Assembly (NCBI GenBank): GCA_022360105.1
Contig: JAKSDL010000081.1
Coordinates: 1 to 42,381 of the forward strand
Direction: 5' to 3'
Origin: Pseudomonadota bacterium
GTDB taxonomy: Bacteria > SAR324 > XYD2-FULL-50-16 > JAHJRI01
DNA: 42,381 bases
This document shows, piece by piece, positions 8,887 to 16,816 of this stretch (its first letter is position 1; each line of letters opens with the position of its first letter). The notes beneath the pieces were generated by a model. The model made no database searches, had not been told where the DNA came from, and was given only the letters and a program-made list of their open reading frames with translations. A program made the position numbers and the translations under genes.

Positions 8887-10491
8887 TTAATCGGCTTCAA
8901 CGTTACTTAGTTTAACGGCTTCGGATTGAGTTATCTGGTCCCATCGATTGATCAAATCCTGCAAGGCCCGTTTCCTTTTCAAGCCTTTGTATATATGAGC
9001 CAGATACATGAAAACATCCTTATCAAGTTTAATGCGGGCTGCATTCTCTAATTGCTCAATGGCAGCCGTAAACTCCTGGCGTTTCGTGTGCTCTTTGCCT
9101 TTATTGATGAGTGATTGGCGCCGGACTTCAAGTTCCTGGTTCTTTTCCTTGGTTTTTATCAGATGACTTTCATGCAGCAGGTCCTCTGCTTTGTCAAATT
9201 GCCTTAAGGATTTGTAGATCGCTGCTGTGGATTTAAGAATTTTGGGTGAACGTTCAATTTGCAATGCTCGTTCATAGATGACTGCTGCCTGCTGGGGCTT
9301 GTTTGCGGCTTCCAACTCCTCCGCTTTCTTTACATAGCTGTTGTATATAAGGTTTAATTTATGCCTGGCTTCAGCTGAATCGGGAGCAAAGGAGACCACT
9401 TTCTTGTAGGATTGTAAGGCCCCGTTAATATCTTTTAACTGATACTGAAGATTGGCAAGCTTCTCCCACAAATCAAAATCTTCCGAATCCTTAGTTGCAA
9501 TTTTAAACAGTTGCAGAGCTTTTTTAAAGTGTCTTTCCTTGTATTTACGGTTTGCAGCTCTTACCAAGGCTCCATGCGTAAAAAAACCGTCATATTGTTT
9601 TAACTGGTCATAACAGATAAGAAAGTGTTTCATGGCAAGCAGTTTGTTACCCGCCCTCCGAAAAAGCAATCCCAAATTGCCATTTATCAGTCTGTTTTGA
9701 GGATCGTCCTTCACCTGCTCAACCAGCATATTAATCGATTCCTGGAGGCTTGAATGGTGAAGAGTTTTGGTCAATGCAAGCAACATGTTCAGCTCGCTGA
9801 TGGTACTTTTTTGTTTCAGTAATTTCTCAAAGTTCTCATAGGCCAATTCAGCATCACCATTAGTCAAAGCATACAGGCCCAAATTGAAGATATCGTTTTG
9901 AAGAACAATTTTACCTTCCATGATGGAGCGATTCCTCCAATTCTCTTTGATTGCCTTGCGAAGTTTCTCACAGGTCTCTTCATAGTCCTCTTCACCTGAT
10001 AATACCACACCGTTTTTAAACTCAGGCAGGTAATAACTATTGTTCTCCTGAAACATGGCCATCACTTTTTCGATTTGCTCATCAAACAGATCGACATTAG
10101 CCAGGCTGGCTGCAAGGTTGCTAAAGGCGAATTGGTGGGATTTGTTTACTTTTAGGGCTTGCCTGTAAAAATGATTGGCTTCTTTGACTTCCCTGAGTTT
10201 ACGTGCGTAGTTGCCCATCATATTTAATAAATCGGCATCTTTGGGGCGTGTTTTTAGCAGCACCAGGCCTACAGCGCGAATCGCCTCCAGCTTACCTGTA
10301 ACCAATAGCCTGTCAAACTCATCTTCCAGCAGGGGAGCCACCTCTTCTTCAAGTTCTTCCAATGCCAGTGTAAGACTAATAGTCGCTTGCTTATATGCCT
10401 TTTGCACAAGCTGGGATAATCCCTTTTGCACAAGTTCCTTGGCTTTTTGCAGCCTTTTGTTCTTTTGTCGTTTTACAAAAGATTCAAGCAT
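8887..10491 (-). CDS. TPR repeat protein (paralogue of the upstream gene)
   Basis: A 534-residue cytosolic protein built mainly of TPR-type helical repeats, such as ALQSYKKVVSFAPDSAEAR and AAVIYERALQIERSPKILK. The first 35 residues are basic and helical. It is clearly homologous to the adjacent 586-residue protein. Both share an NLGLYAL..GD.ELA segment, an N.GL..RR.GN.LL.M..FL/LL segment and the same ending, here KDVFMYLAHIYKGLKRKRAL. TPR arrays generally serve as protein-binding scaffolds and no catalytic motif is visible. It lacks most of the charged coiled-coil insert found at about 165-215 of its neighbour. A GGAG lies about 10 nt before the ATG. The order suggests transcription together with the 10613-12373 gene. 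Confidence 0.85.
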   Translation of the reverse strand: MLESFVKRQKNKRLQKAKELVQKGLSQLVQKAYKQATISLTLALEELEEEVAPLLEDEFDRLLVTGKLEAIRAVGLVLLKTRPKDADLLNMMGNYARKLREVKEANHFYRQALKVNKSHQFAFSNLAASLANVDLFDEQIEKVMAMFQENNSYYLPEFKNGVVLSGEEDYEETCEKLRKAIKENWRNRSIMEGKIVLQNDIFNLGLYALTNGDAELAYENFEKLLKQKSTISELNMLLALTKTLHHSSLQESINMLVEQVKDDPQNRLINGNLGLLFRRAGNKLLAMKHFLICYDQLKQYDGFFTHGALVRAANRKYKERHFKKALQLFKIATKDSEDFDLWEKLANLQYQLKDINGALQSYKKVVSFAPDSAEARHKLNLIYNSYVKKAEELEAANKPQQAAVIYERALQIERSPKILKSTAAIYKSLRQFDKAEDLLHESHLIKTKEKNQELEVRRQSLINKGKEHTKRQEFTAAIEQLENAARIKLDKDVFMYLAHIYKGLKRKRALQDLINRWDQITQSEAVKLSNVEAD

Positions 10492-10590
10492 CTATGAAGA
10501 CTCCAAAATTAACTGGCTGTTTTCAACTTGTTAAAAGAAGCTTTTTTTTGTCACACAGTTACAGGGCGAATTGGTTTTGTCAAAGTCTTA

Positions 10591-10617
10591 AATAAACATC
10601 GTGTCAAGCTGTTTATT
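10591..10617 (-). terminator. AT-rich hairpin overlapping the stop codon of the upstream TPR gene
   Basis: AATAAACA (10591-10598) and TGTTTATT (10610-10617) pair perfectly around an 11-nt loop, and the arm covers the TAA stop of the 586-residue gene. The stem is weak. It could attenuate transcription between the two TPR genes or be incidental. Confidence 0.25.
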
Positions 10618-12373
10618 CATTGCTGTTGGGGCTTTGAGACTGCTTTTCGGTGATTTGTCTCCATTGTTGAACCAAGCTGGAGAGTTTGCGACCATGTTTG
10701 AGGGCTTTTAGAATGTATGCAAGTAACAAAAATGTATCTTTATCGGGTTTTATCGCAAAAGCGGATTCCAACTGTTTAATTGCCTTATCGAATTTCTTTT
10801 CTTTCATTAGCAGCTTGCCCTCTTTAATCAATGTCAAACGTTTCTTTTCCAGGCTCTCTTCGTTTTGTTTCTGCTTTAATGTTTTGATTTCACTCTTCAG
10901 ATAATTCACCTGTGCAAAATCGTTCATTCTTTTATAGGCTTTGATTGCCTTATTCATTACTTCCACAGATTTGTGAATCTCAAGGGCATTCTGATACATA
11001 GTCGTTGCTTCTTTATCAAATCCATTTCGAAATTGCGTATCACCTTTTAGTGCATATAGATCATGAATTTGCATAAGTTTTTGATTGGCAACCGAATTCT
11101 CCGGATCAATGTCCAAGGATTCATGAAACGCCATCGTTGCATCCACATATTCTTCCCGCTGAATATGAATCTCACCGATACGGTTCCAGGCATGAGCATT
11201 GGGAGACTCGTTAATTACGACATTGTAGAGCGAAAAAGCATCCTCGGGATTGTCATCATCAAAATATTCATCGGCTCTTACTTCTATATCCGAGATGTTG
11301 TATAGCCCGCCCGATTGCTCCAGCAGTTCCGATGCACTCAGTAAATATCTCATGGACAACAACGTGTTTCCTCTTCTTTTGTACATTAATCCTAAATTCA
11401 CCACTGCATATCGATTGTTGGGATTTTCCTTGAGCATCTCAATCAATTTATCAATAGCCTGATTTTTGTACCCTTTCAGCTCTAAAGTGATAGCCAGCAT
11501 GAGATCCAGGTTCTCAATGGCACATTTTTCAGATTCCAGTTTATTGAAAGAATCACTCGCCAACTCAAGATCCCCTTGTGACAGAGCGTACAATCCAAGG
11601 TTAAACAGGTTTTCCTGAAGATTTGCCTTGCTTTCCGCTATCGTTTGTTTCGCCCAGTTTTTTTTGATGGCTTTTCTCAGCCTTTTGCAAATAGCCTGAT
11701 AATATGAGCTTGCTAATTGCTTTTCTTCATTTTCTATTTTCTCTACAATTTTCTTCGCAGCTTCGGTATTGCCGACCTTTTGCTCCTTTGATTTTTGGGT
11801 TTGCAGGGATTCCACCAGATTCATTTTATGCTTTCGCTCCTCATCCAGTTCCGCAGTGATTTTATCAACTATGTCCGGATCATTGAGATATGGAGGTAAA
11901 ACATGCTTTTCAATGGATTTAAAGCGATCCAATGTTTTTTTAATATCAAGGTCATATTTATCGACTTTGGCGAGACTTGCAGCCAGATTGCACAAAGCCA
12001 GCTTGCTTGCTTTGTCTACTCTCAATGCTTCGCGATAAAGATCGTTTGCTTTTTGGTAAGATTCCAGCTGTCGATAACAATTGCCTATGCCGACAAGCAG
12101 ACCGGCATCCTGGTGGGAACCGGCACGTAAAGCTTCACCAATGGAAGCTGCTGCTTCAAATTGAGAGGATTTATAGTATGAATTGAATTCTCTGGTCAAC
12201 GAAAGGGACACTTCGTCATAATTCTCTTTTAACGCTTGTAGAAAAACGTCCGTAGCCTGTTTGTAGAGACTGCCACGAACCAGGTTCATTCCTTCCTGAT
12301 AGAAGGATTCTTTGTGTGTGCTCTTTTTCTTATTAAAGGAAGGAGCTTTAAACATTGTTACACGTGGCTGCAT
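10613..12373 (-). CDS. TPR repeat protein with coiled-coil insert
   Basis: A 586-residue cytosolic protein. TPR-like repeats occupy the first 150 residues (ANDLYREALRVDKASKLALC). A Lys/Glu-rich coiled-coil-like insert follows at about 165-220, and further TPR units run to the end (MAFHESLDIDPENSVANQKL). The ending KDTFLLLAYILKALKHGRKL matches the same region of the 534-residue neighbour, so the two arose by tandem duplication. No enzymatic motif is visible; a scaffold or adaptor role is inferred from TPR biology only. The ATG at 12373 gives MQPRVTMFK; a second ATG at 12355 is equally possible because neither has a clear ribosome site. Confidence 0.85.
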   Translation of the reverse strand: MQPRVTMFKAPSFNKKKSTHKESFYQEGMNLVRGSLYKQATDVFLQALKENYDEVSLSLTREFNSYYKSSQFEAAASIGEALRAGSHQDAGLLVGIGNCYRQLESYQKANDLYREALRVDKASKLALCNLAASLAKVDKYDLDIKKTLDRFKSIEKHVLPPYLNDPDIVDKITAELDEERKHKMNLVESLQTQKSKEQKVGNTEAAKKIVEKIENEEKQLASSYYQAICKRLRKAIKKNWAKQTIAESKANLQENLFNLGLYALSQGDLELASDSFNKLESEKCAIENLDLMLAITLELKGYKNQAIDKLIEMLKENPNNRYAVVNLGLMYKRRGNTLLSMRYLLSASELLEQSGGLYNISDIEVRADEYFDDDNPEDAFSLYNVVINESPNAHAWNRIGEIHIQREEYVDATMAFHESLDIDPENSVANQKLMQIHDLYALKGDTQFRNGFDKEATTMYQNALEIHKSVEVMNKAIKAYKRMNDFAQVNYLKSEIKTLKQKQNEESLEKKRLTLIKEGKLLMKEKKFDKAIKQLESAFAIKPDKDTFLLLAYILKALKHGRKLSSLVQQWRQITEKQSQSPNSNE

Positions 12374-12569
12374 TTAGTGGTAAAACCCAATCACCATATA
12401 TACCGGGCATCATCCGGTTGCTTTTATTGTATGAGCAATACTTTATTATCCCATTTTTCACAAAAATTCAAAGTGAATCATGGAGCCTGGTTATATTTGG
12501 TGTTAACGATAAAAGAAACGTATTGGAACTACCGTCAGGAATCTCTGTCAGATCGGGTGATCTTGGAGT

Positions 12570-14459
12570 TTAAGGGTGGTCTGTTTGCCTTTTTAATTCT
12601 CTGATAATGAATTTTATGCAGGCTTGACTTGAAGACGCATTCCAGTCTTCAACAGGGAGCAAGTGAAGAATGTAAAGAATTGATTTATATAATGTTTTCA
12701 TATTTTCCCGTTGCATAACCGACTCGGTATAGACTTTTCTTCGACCTTTTACAGTTAGCACGCGTTCCGGTAAACGTCCCTGCTGTTGACCGCCAGACTC
12801 CGAAAACAGCAATACGTATGGAAACATGTCCTTTTCCTCCACTTCACCGGCAGTGTCTTTTTTAAGCCGAGTCAACCCCAGGCAGATCAGATAATTGTTG
12901 TAAAGAAAGGAAGTGTGGTACTCCACAATGTTCTTTTTCCTGTTGTGGGTGATTACCTTAACTTTTTTATTGTTGTTATAAACAAGAGCTTCAAACAATC
13001 TGTTAAAGCAGTAAGTGAATTCCAGCAGTGTGACTTCACCCTTCTTAAAAAATCTGGAGTTATAGGCGAAATCCTTTTGATTTGCACCTTCGTGCATGCC
13101 TCTAAATCCCATAATACTTGGCGTCACCATCGAATAGCTTTTTTTTAGGTATGTATAACTTTCTGATCTTTTTGGAATCAGAGTCACAATGGGATTGTTC
13201 AGCCTGTTTTTGAATCGTTCATTGGCTTGATTCTCATCTTCAATAAAACTCAGGAAAGTCTTTCTGATTTGGTTAATGACGATTTCAATTGGTGCCGATA
13301 CTTTTGAAAATCCCTCTTCAGCCAACCGGGTGAAACCGGACCAGGTATTTTTGAGTATTGTTTTAACAGAAAAACTGCTGACTTCCGCAAATTTATGGTC
13401 TTCATTCGAACTCAGGAGTAATCTGAAATAGGTTTTAAACTGGCTGACAATAGTCACAACAGTTGAAGGAGACAGTTTATCAATAAAACTTTTCTTTGCC
13501 TTGGTTGTTGAAGAATGATCGAACCTTTCTTTATCAACCATTGCATTAATCAGCGCGTTGCTCGGTTTTATCTGTTTATTTGCGATAAAACAGCCTGCCA
13601 GGATTTTACTGATGATAACCGGATCGCATTCTTCGAACCTTTCCTTGTCTGTTAATCCCGTGATAAACAGTTTGTAATACCCATGGCGTTTAACAGCATA
13701 ATTGAACAGCGCCTCGTGTGATTGGATGGCCACAATAAAATCCAACAAAACCTTCCTGATGGTATGGTCATCATCTACCATATTATTAAAAACAATATCT
13801 CTTTGCTTCGAATGTTTGGAAAAGTAATAAGACAAAACGGTTTCAAGCAATTCGACAGGCGATGCAATGGTGTTAAAACGTTCCAAATAAATCGGCTTAA
13901 AAACAGGCAAGATCGTTTTTGCCAGATCCGAGATAAACGAATACAGGCTTCCCCGATTCAAATGAAGCGTTTTTTCTGTGAACAGTTGGTTTGTTGAAAC
14001 GAGTGTCTCAACATTTTTTCTAATGCTGTTGAATGTCGGAATCACGAATTGGAGAAATGCCTTCTTCTTGTCAAGGTCCGTCAGCAGAAGGATGGCAGGT
14101 ATCAATTTTCCGATGCTGATTTTACTTCGAAAAAAATCCATGGTTTCCAAAACCAAGAACTGTTTTTTTGCTTCCATGGTATTAATTTTCAAGCGCATGG
14201 AATGCAACCGTTTCCTTACATAAGCTACTGAGTCATCATCAATTTTTCTTTCCAGGTAGGGATTGAATATGTTGTCTACAATTTCAGGGGGGAGGGATTT
14301 GGATTTGTGGATCAAATCAGAGATTGTTTGATTTGGACGACGTTTCTCACTTTCCAATTTTAGCTGGTGCTGGCGTTGCCGTTCAACAAACTGATCGACT
14401 TGAAATTCTATCGCTTGACTATCGGCAGCAACGGATTCGGCAATGTCAGACCCAATCAT
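12570..14459 (-). CDS. Unknown-family protein, long paralogue of the 34817-35956 gene
   Basis: A 629-residue protein without signal peptide or membrane helices and of no recognised family. Residues about 50-360 are homologous to most of the 379-residue protein encoded at 34817-35956. Matching segments include VLETMDFF/ILQTIDFF, LHLNRGSLYSFISDLAKTI/LHIERGGLYTLSSDIAKSI, ILAGCFIANKQI/VLAGCLASNPQL and LSPSTVVTIVSQFK/LTPITVIDLVGDYK. The remaining 250 residues, including FYNNNKK-like basic stretches, a YVLLFSESGGQQQGRL segment and a Cys near the end, are absent from the shorter copy and probably form a second domain. It is the first gene of the minus-strand block with the TPR proteins. The ribosome site is weak, so the start is uncertain by some residues. 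Confidence 0.78.
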   Translation of the reverse strand: MIGSDIAESVAADSQAIEFQVDQFVERQRQHQLKLESEKRRPNQTISDLIHKSKSLPPEIVDNIFNPYLERKIDDDSVAYVRKRLHSMRLKINTMEAKKQFLVLETMDFFRSKISIGKLIPAILLLTDLDKKKAFLQFVIPTFNSIRKNVETLVSTNQLFTEKTLHLNRGSLYSFISDLAKTILPVFKPIYLERFNTIASPVELLETVLSYYFSKHSKQRDIVFNNMVDDDHTIRKVLLDFIVAIQSHEALFNYAVKRHGYYKLFITGLTDKERFEECDPVIISKILAGCFIANKQIKPSNALINAMVDKERFDHSSTTKAKKSFIDKLSPSTVVTIVSQFKTYFRLLLSSNEDHKFAEVSSFSVKTILKNTWSGFTRLAEEGFSKVSAPIEIVINQIRKTFLSFIEDENQANERFKNRLNNPIVTLIPKRSESYTYLKKSYSMVTPSIMGFRGMHEGANQKDFAYNSRFFKKGEVTLLEFTYCFNRLFEALVYNNNKKVKVITHNRKKNIVEYHTSFLYNNYLICLGLTRLKKDTAGEVEEKDMFPYVLLFSESGGQQQGRLPERVLTVKGRRKVYTESVMQRENMKTLYKSILYILHLLPVEDWNASSSQACIKFIIRELKRQTDHP

Positions 14460-14964
14460 TGTATTATCACAAGAGTATGTTGGTAGCTTGGTTGTTAACG
14501 CCCTGAAGGATTCGGAACTTTGAATATTCCGGATTGTGTTGATGCCTGAATATTCATAATCGCTTCAATAGATCTCGTGGATCGAAGTGATTATTTTGCA
14601 ACGAAGTTAGAATATACCCTTAAAACAACAAAGAATGTAACCCTAAATTTTGCCCTATGGTAACACGTCAAGGCGACGGATACAAAAGGATTTGTCGCCG
14701 TTAACCGGCAACATCAAGCTGATTTTGACTGCTTGGAGTGCCTTAAAAAAACTGTAACTTGTAGAAGTTGGTCATCAACATGATATGCTGATCAACGAAA
14801 ATCAAAACTTGTTGTTCGCCTCGATATGATTTTGAATGTAGCCGGAAATAAAAACGGAGAATGTGGACTTGCAAGAGGATAGTCACCAAATGCAGTATTA
14901 ATGTATGTTACTGCCTGTGAAAGATTTTCATGTGTTTGGTTGTGTCAAGTGGCTTTGCTGCGAT
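14460..14964. other. Intergenic region with two imperfect inverted repeats
   Basis: This 505-bp stretch separates the 629-residue gene from the FmdE-like gene; both are on the minus strand. No gene is convincing. ATAATCGCTTC (14557-14567) and GAAGTGATTAT (14584-14594) form an 11-bp repeat with one mismatch, 98 bp upstream of the 629-residue gene. GGCGAC (14672-14677) and GTCGCC (14694-14699) form a GC-rich stem, possibly a terminator for the M23/FmdE pair. I see nothing else of note. Confidence 0.45.
14557..14594. repeat. 11-bp inverted repeat, one mismatch
   Basis: ATAATCGCTTC at 14557-14567 pairs with GAAGTGATTAT at 14584-14594 across a 16-nt spacer. It lies upstream of the 629-residue gene and could be a regulator site for the block that follows on the minus strand. 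Confidence 0.35.
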
Positions 14965-15477
14965 TCAGTCTTTCAAAATTTCCGGTTTGAAGCTAAGCTG
15001 CTCAACTTCGATCACGTCGTTTTCCTTTGCCAGTAATATGCATTCTATTTTATTTTGCAATCTGGCATTTACCAGTCGTAGCGTTTCCCTCGACTTATCC
15101 CCTTCTGCAAACCGCTCCATGGCTTCTGATTCAGCTACGCTTTCTTGATAAAAAACCTTTTTGGGTTTGATTAATATCCCTTTGTTTTGGGCGTGGTTCC
15201 AGAACGTAAATTCCTGCCGGTCTCTATCATCAAGAAACAACTTTCCATTTCCAACGGTACAGCCGGTTATCATTTGTACGGCATCCACTGGGCAGTTCCT
15301 TGTTCCCGATACGACATTCAATTCAAAATTGTCTGTTGCTGCCATCAGTTTTATTCCGGCAAGAGACACTCTTAATCCGTAAGCAATACCCGGACAGTAG
15401 TGACCATGGAACAATGCTATTTTATCCAGTGTCTTCTTTAATCCCTGCAAAACAGAATCTGTTGATCTTGAAGTCAT
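14965..15477 (-). CDS. FmdE-like protein (formylmethanofuran dehydrogenase subunit E family)
   Basis: A 170-residue protein of the FmdE domain family. The family signature FHGHYCPG is at 23-30 and a second Cys-rich stretch NCPVDAVQMITGCTVGNG follows, giving candidate metal ligands H24, H26, C28 and downstream Cys. In archaea the domain was named from formylmethanofuran dehydrogenase, but stand-alone bacterial copies occur in organisms without methanofuran, and their reaction is not established. AAGGTGG lies 5 nt before the ATG at 15477, which is preferred over the in-frame GTG at 15486. It follows the M23 peptidase gene by 22 bp and is probably its operon partner. The C-terminus lacks the zinc-ribbon tail seen in some family members. 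Confidence 0.8.
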   Translation of the reverse strand: MTSRSTDSVLQGLKKTLDKIALFHGHYCPGIAYGLRVSLAGIKLMAATDNFELNVVSGTRNCPVDAVQMITGCTVGNGKLFLDDRDRQEFTFWNHAQNKGILIKPKKVFYQESVAESEAMERFAEGDKSRETLRLVNARLQNKIECILLAKENDVIEVEQLSFKPEILKD

Positions 15478-15499
15478 GACTTCCACCTTTTTTGCAAAT

Positions 15500-16231
15500 T
15501 TACCTAACCGGTAAATATCTCAAGGGATTTTGCGGTTTCCCCCTGTACTGTATTTCGAAATGCAGATGAATCCCTGTGGATCTTCCGGTTGAGCCCATTC
15601 TCGCAATTAACGTTCCTACCTTAACCCGCATACCCTTGCGCACAAAATGTTTTTGATTATGGGCATACAAGGTTTTAAATCCGCCACCATGATTTATAAT
15701 AATCGTTTTTCCGTAACCACTTTTGTTACCGGCAAATTCCACGATACCTGCGGCTGCAGCTCTAATATCTCTGCCGCGATCCTTGGTGATATCAATTCCT
15801 TCATGCAGGCGACCGTGACGCATGCCATAACCGGATGAAATGGTTCCATTGGATGGCCATATAAATCTGGTGTTTACCCTTCTTGATCCGGGTTTGGGGT
15901 GTACCTTGGGAATGGGTTTGGTCACGGCTTTTTTCTGTTCAATCTTAATACGAACCGGGGTAGGAATAAAAAGCCTGTTTCCCGGGGCCAGATCATCTGG
16001 ATCGTATATATCATTTGCCGCTTTGATATCTGTAATGGGAACAGAATATCGTTTGCTTAAAACTTCCAGAGTCTCTCCGGCTTTAAGTATGTGCCACTTG
16101 CCATGTTTAGGAGCAGTATGAGTTGAGCAGGAACTCAGTAACACGGCAATAAGGACTATTCCCAGAAACCTGATAAGTGAAAGGTACTGTCCTGCTTCCA
16201 ATTTCGAATTAAAGTGACGAAACTTCTTCAT
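15500..16231 (-). CDS. LysM/M23 peptidoglycan DD-metallopeptidase lipoprotein (NlpD/EnvC type)
   Basis: A predicted lipoprotein of 243 residues. A basic start and hydrophobic core end in LLSSC (C35), so the mature form is lipid-anchored. A LysM peptidoglycan-binding domain covers about 46-90 (WHILKAGETLEVLSKRYSVP). A Pro/Lys linker follows, then an M23 domain at about 130-235. The zinc and catalytic residues are intact: H143 and D147 (HEGID), H191 and the HLH pair H222/H224. It may therefore be an active endopeptidase rather than an inactive amidase activator as in enteric NlpD. The FmdE-like gene follows closely. A 585-bp gap lies upstream. Confidence 0.92.
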   Translation of the reverse strand: MKKFRHFNSKLEAGQYLSLIRFLGIVLIAVLLSSCSTHTAPKHGKWHILKAGETLEVLSKRYSVPITDIKAANDIYDPDDLAPGNRLFIPTPVRIKIEQKKAVTKPIPKVHPKPGSRRVNTRFIWPSNGTISSGYGMRHGRLHEGIDITKDRGRDIRAAAAGIVEFAGNKSGYGKTIIINHGGGFKTLYAHNQKHFVRKGMRVKVGTLIARMGSTGRSTGIHLHFEIQYRGKPQNPLRYLPVR

Positions 16232-16816
16232 TTTCTAACTTACATCCTGGAATAATCTGCCTTACTTCTACTCGCGAAGAAACAAAGCAATATTGGCTCC
16301 TAACTAAGTTCGAATGGATAACATTTGTTTCGAAAAAACCGGTCGCTTCATCTAAAAGCGTATTCGAAAAATAAAAGGTCCTATCTTGTTGTTAAAAATT
16401 TGTGATAACACTACGGTCTATTGAATAGAGAATTCCGTCAAAAAATGCTATGATCATGAAATACTACCAAAACGAATTAAACTCATAGAGCCTCATTTTA
16501 TGCGAACTCGTTGCATTTGTGTCCCTTGAGTTTCAGAGATTGATTTATTGACAAAACCACAGAATTCGTTAACAAATTGCTGATTTTTCCTTTTGCAATG
16601 GAAGAATTAGTAATGAATAATAGAAGAATAATTGTATATTTGGTATTATAACAATATCGTTGTGTTGCTTTTGGTTATCGTAATAACAAGTTGACTTAGC
16701 TGAAGACCTGTACTTAATTTGGGTGAAGGATTCAATAACCAAGAGGCACATTTTACCCGTTTTAGCACTACTGCATTCCAGCATCATCTTTTTTAATCAT
16801 CTATTAATCCCTGATA
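16232..16816. other. Divergent intergenic region
   Basis: This 585-bp AT-rich region lies between the M23 lipoprotein gene (-) and the 1057-residue gene (+), so it should contain promoters for both. A possible plus-strand -35 TTGACT starts near 16690 with only a poor -10 after 17 nt. TTGACA near 16547 also lacks a good -10. A GTTCGAA at 16308 is not part of a tRNA. No gene is supported. Confidence 0.4.

Noticed and set aside
12374..12569. Open frames between the TPR and 629-residue genes on the plus strand
   Set aside because: They run across the starts and ends of the real minus-strand genes and have no ribosome site or domain.
16300..16320. GTTCGAA resembling a tRNA T-loop
   Set aside because: No flanking stems, anticodon arm or acceptor stem could be drawn.
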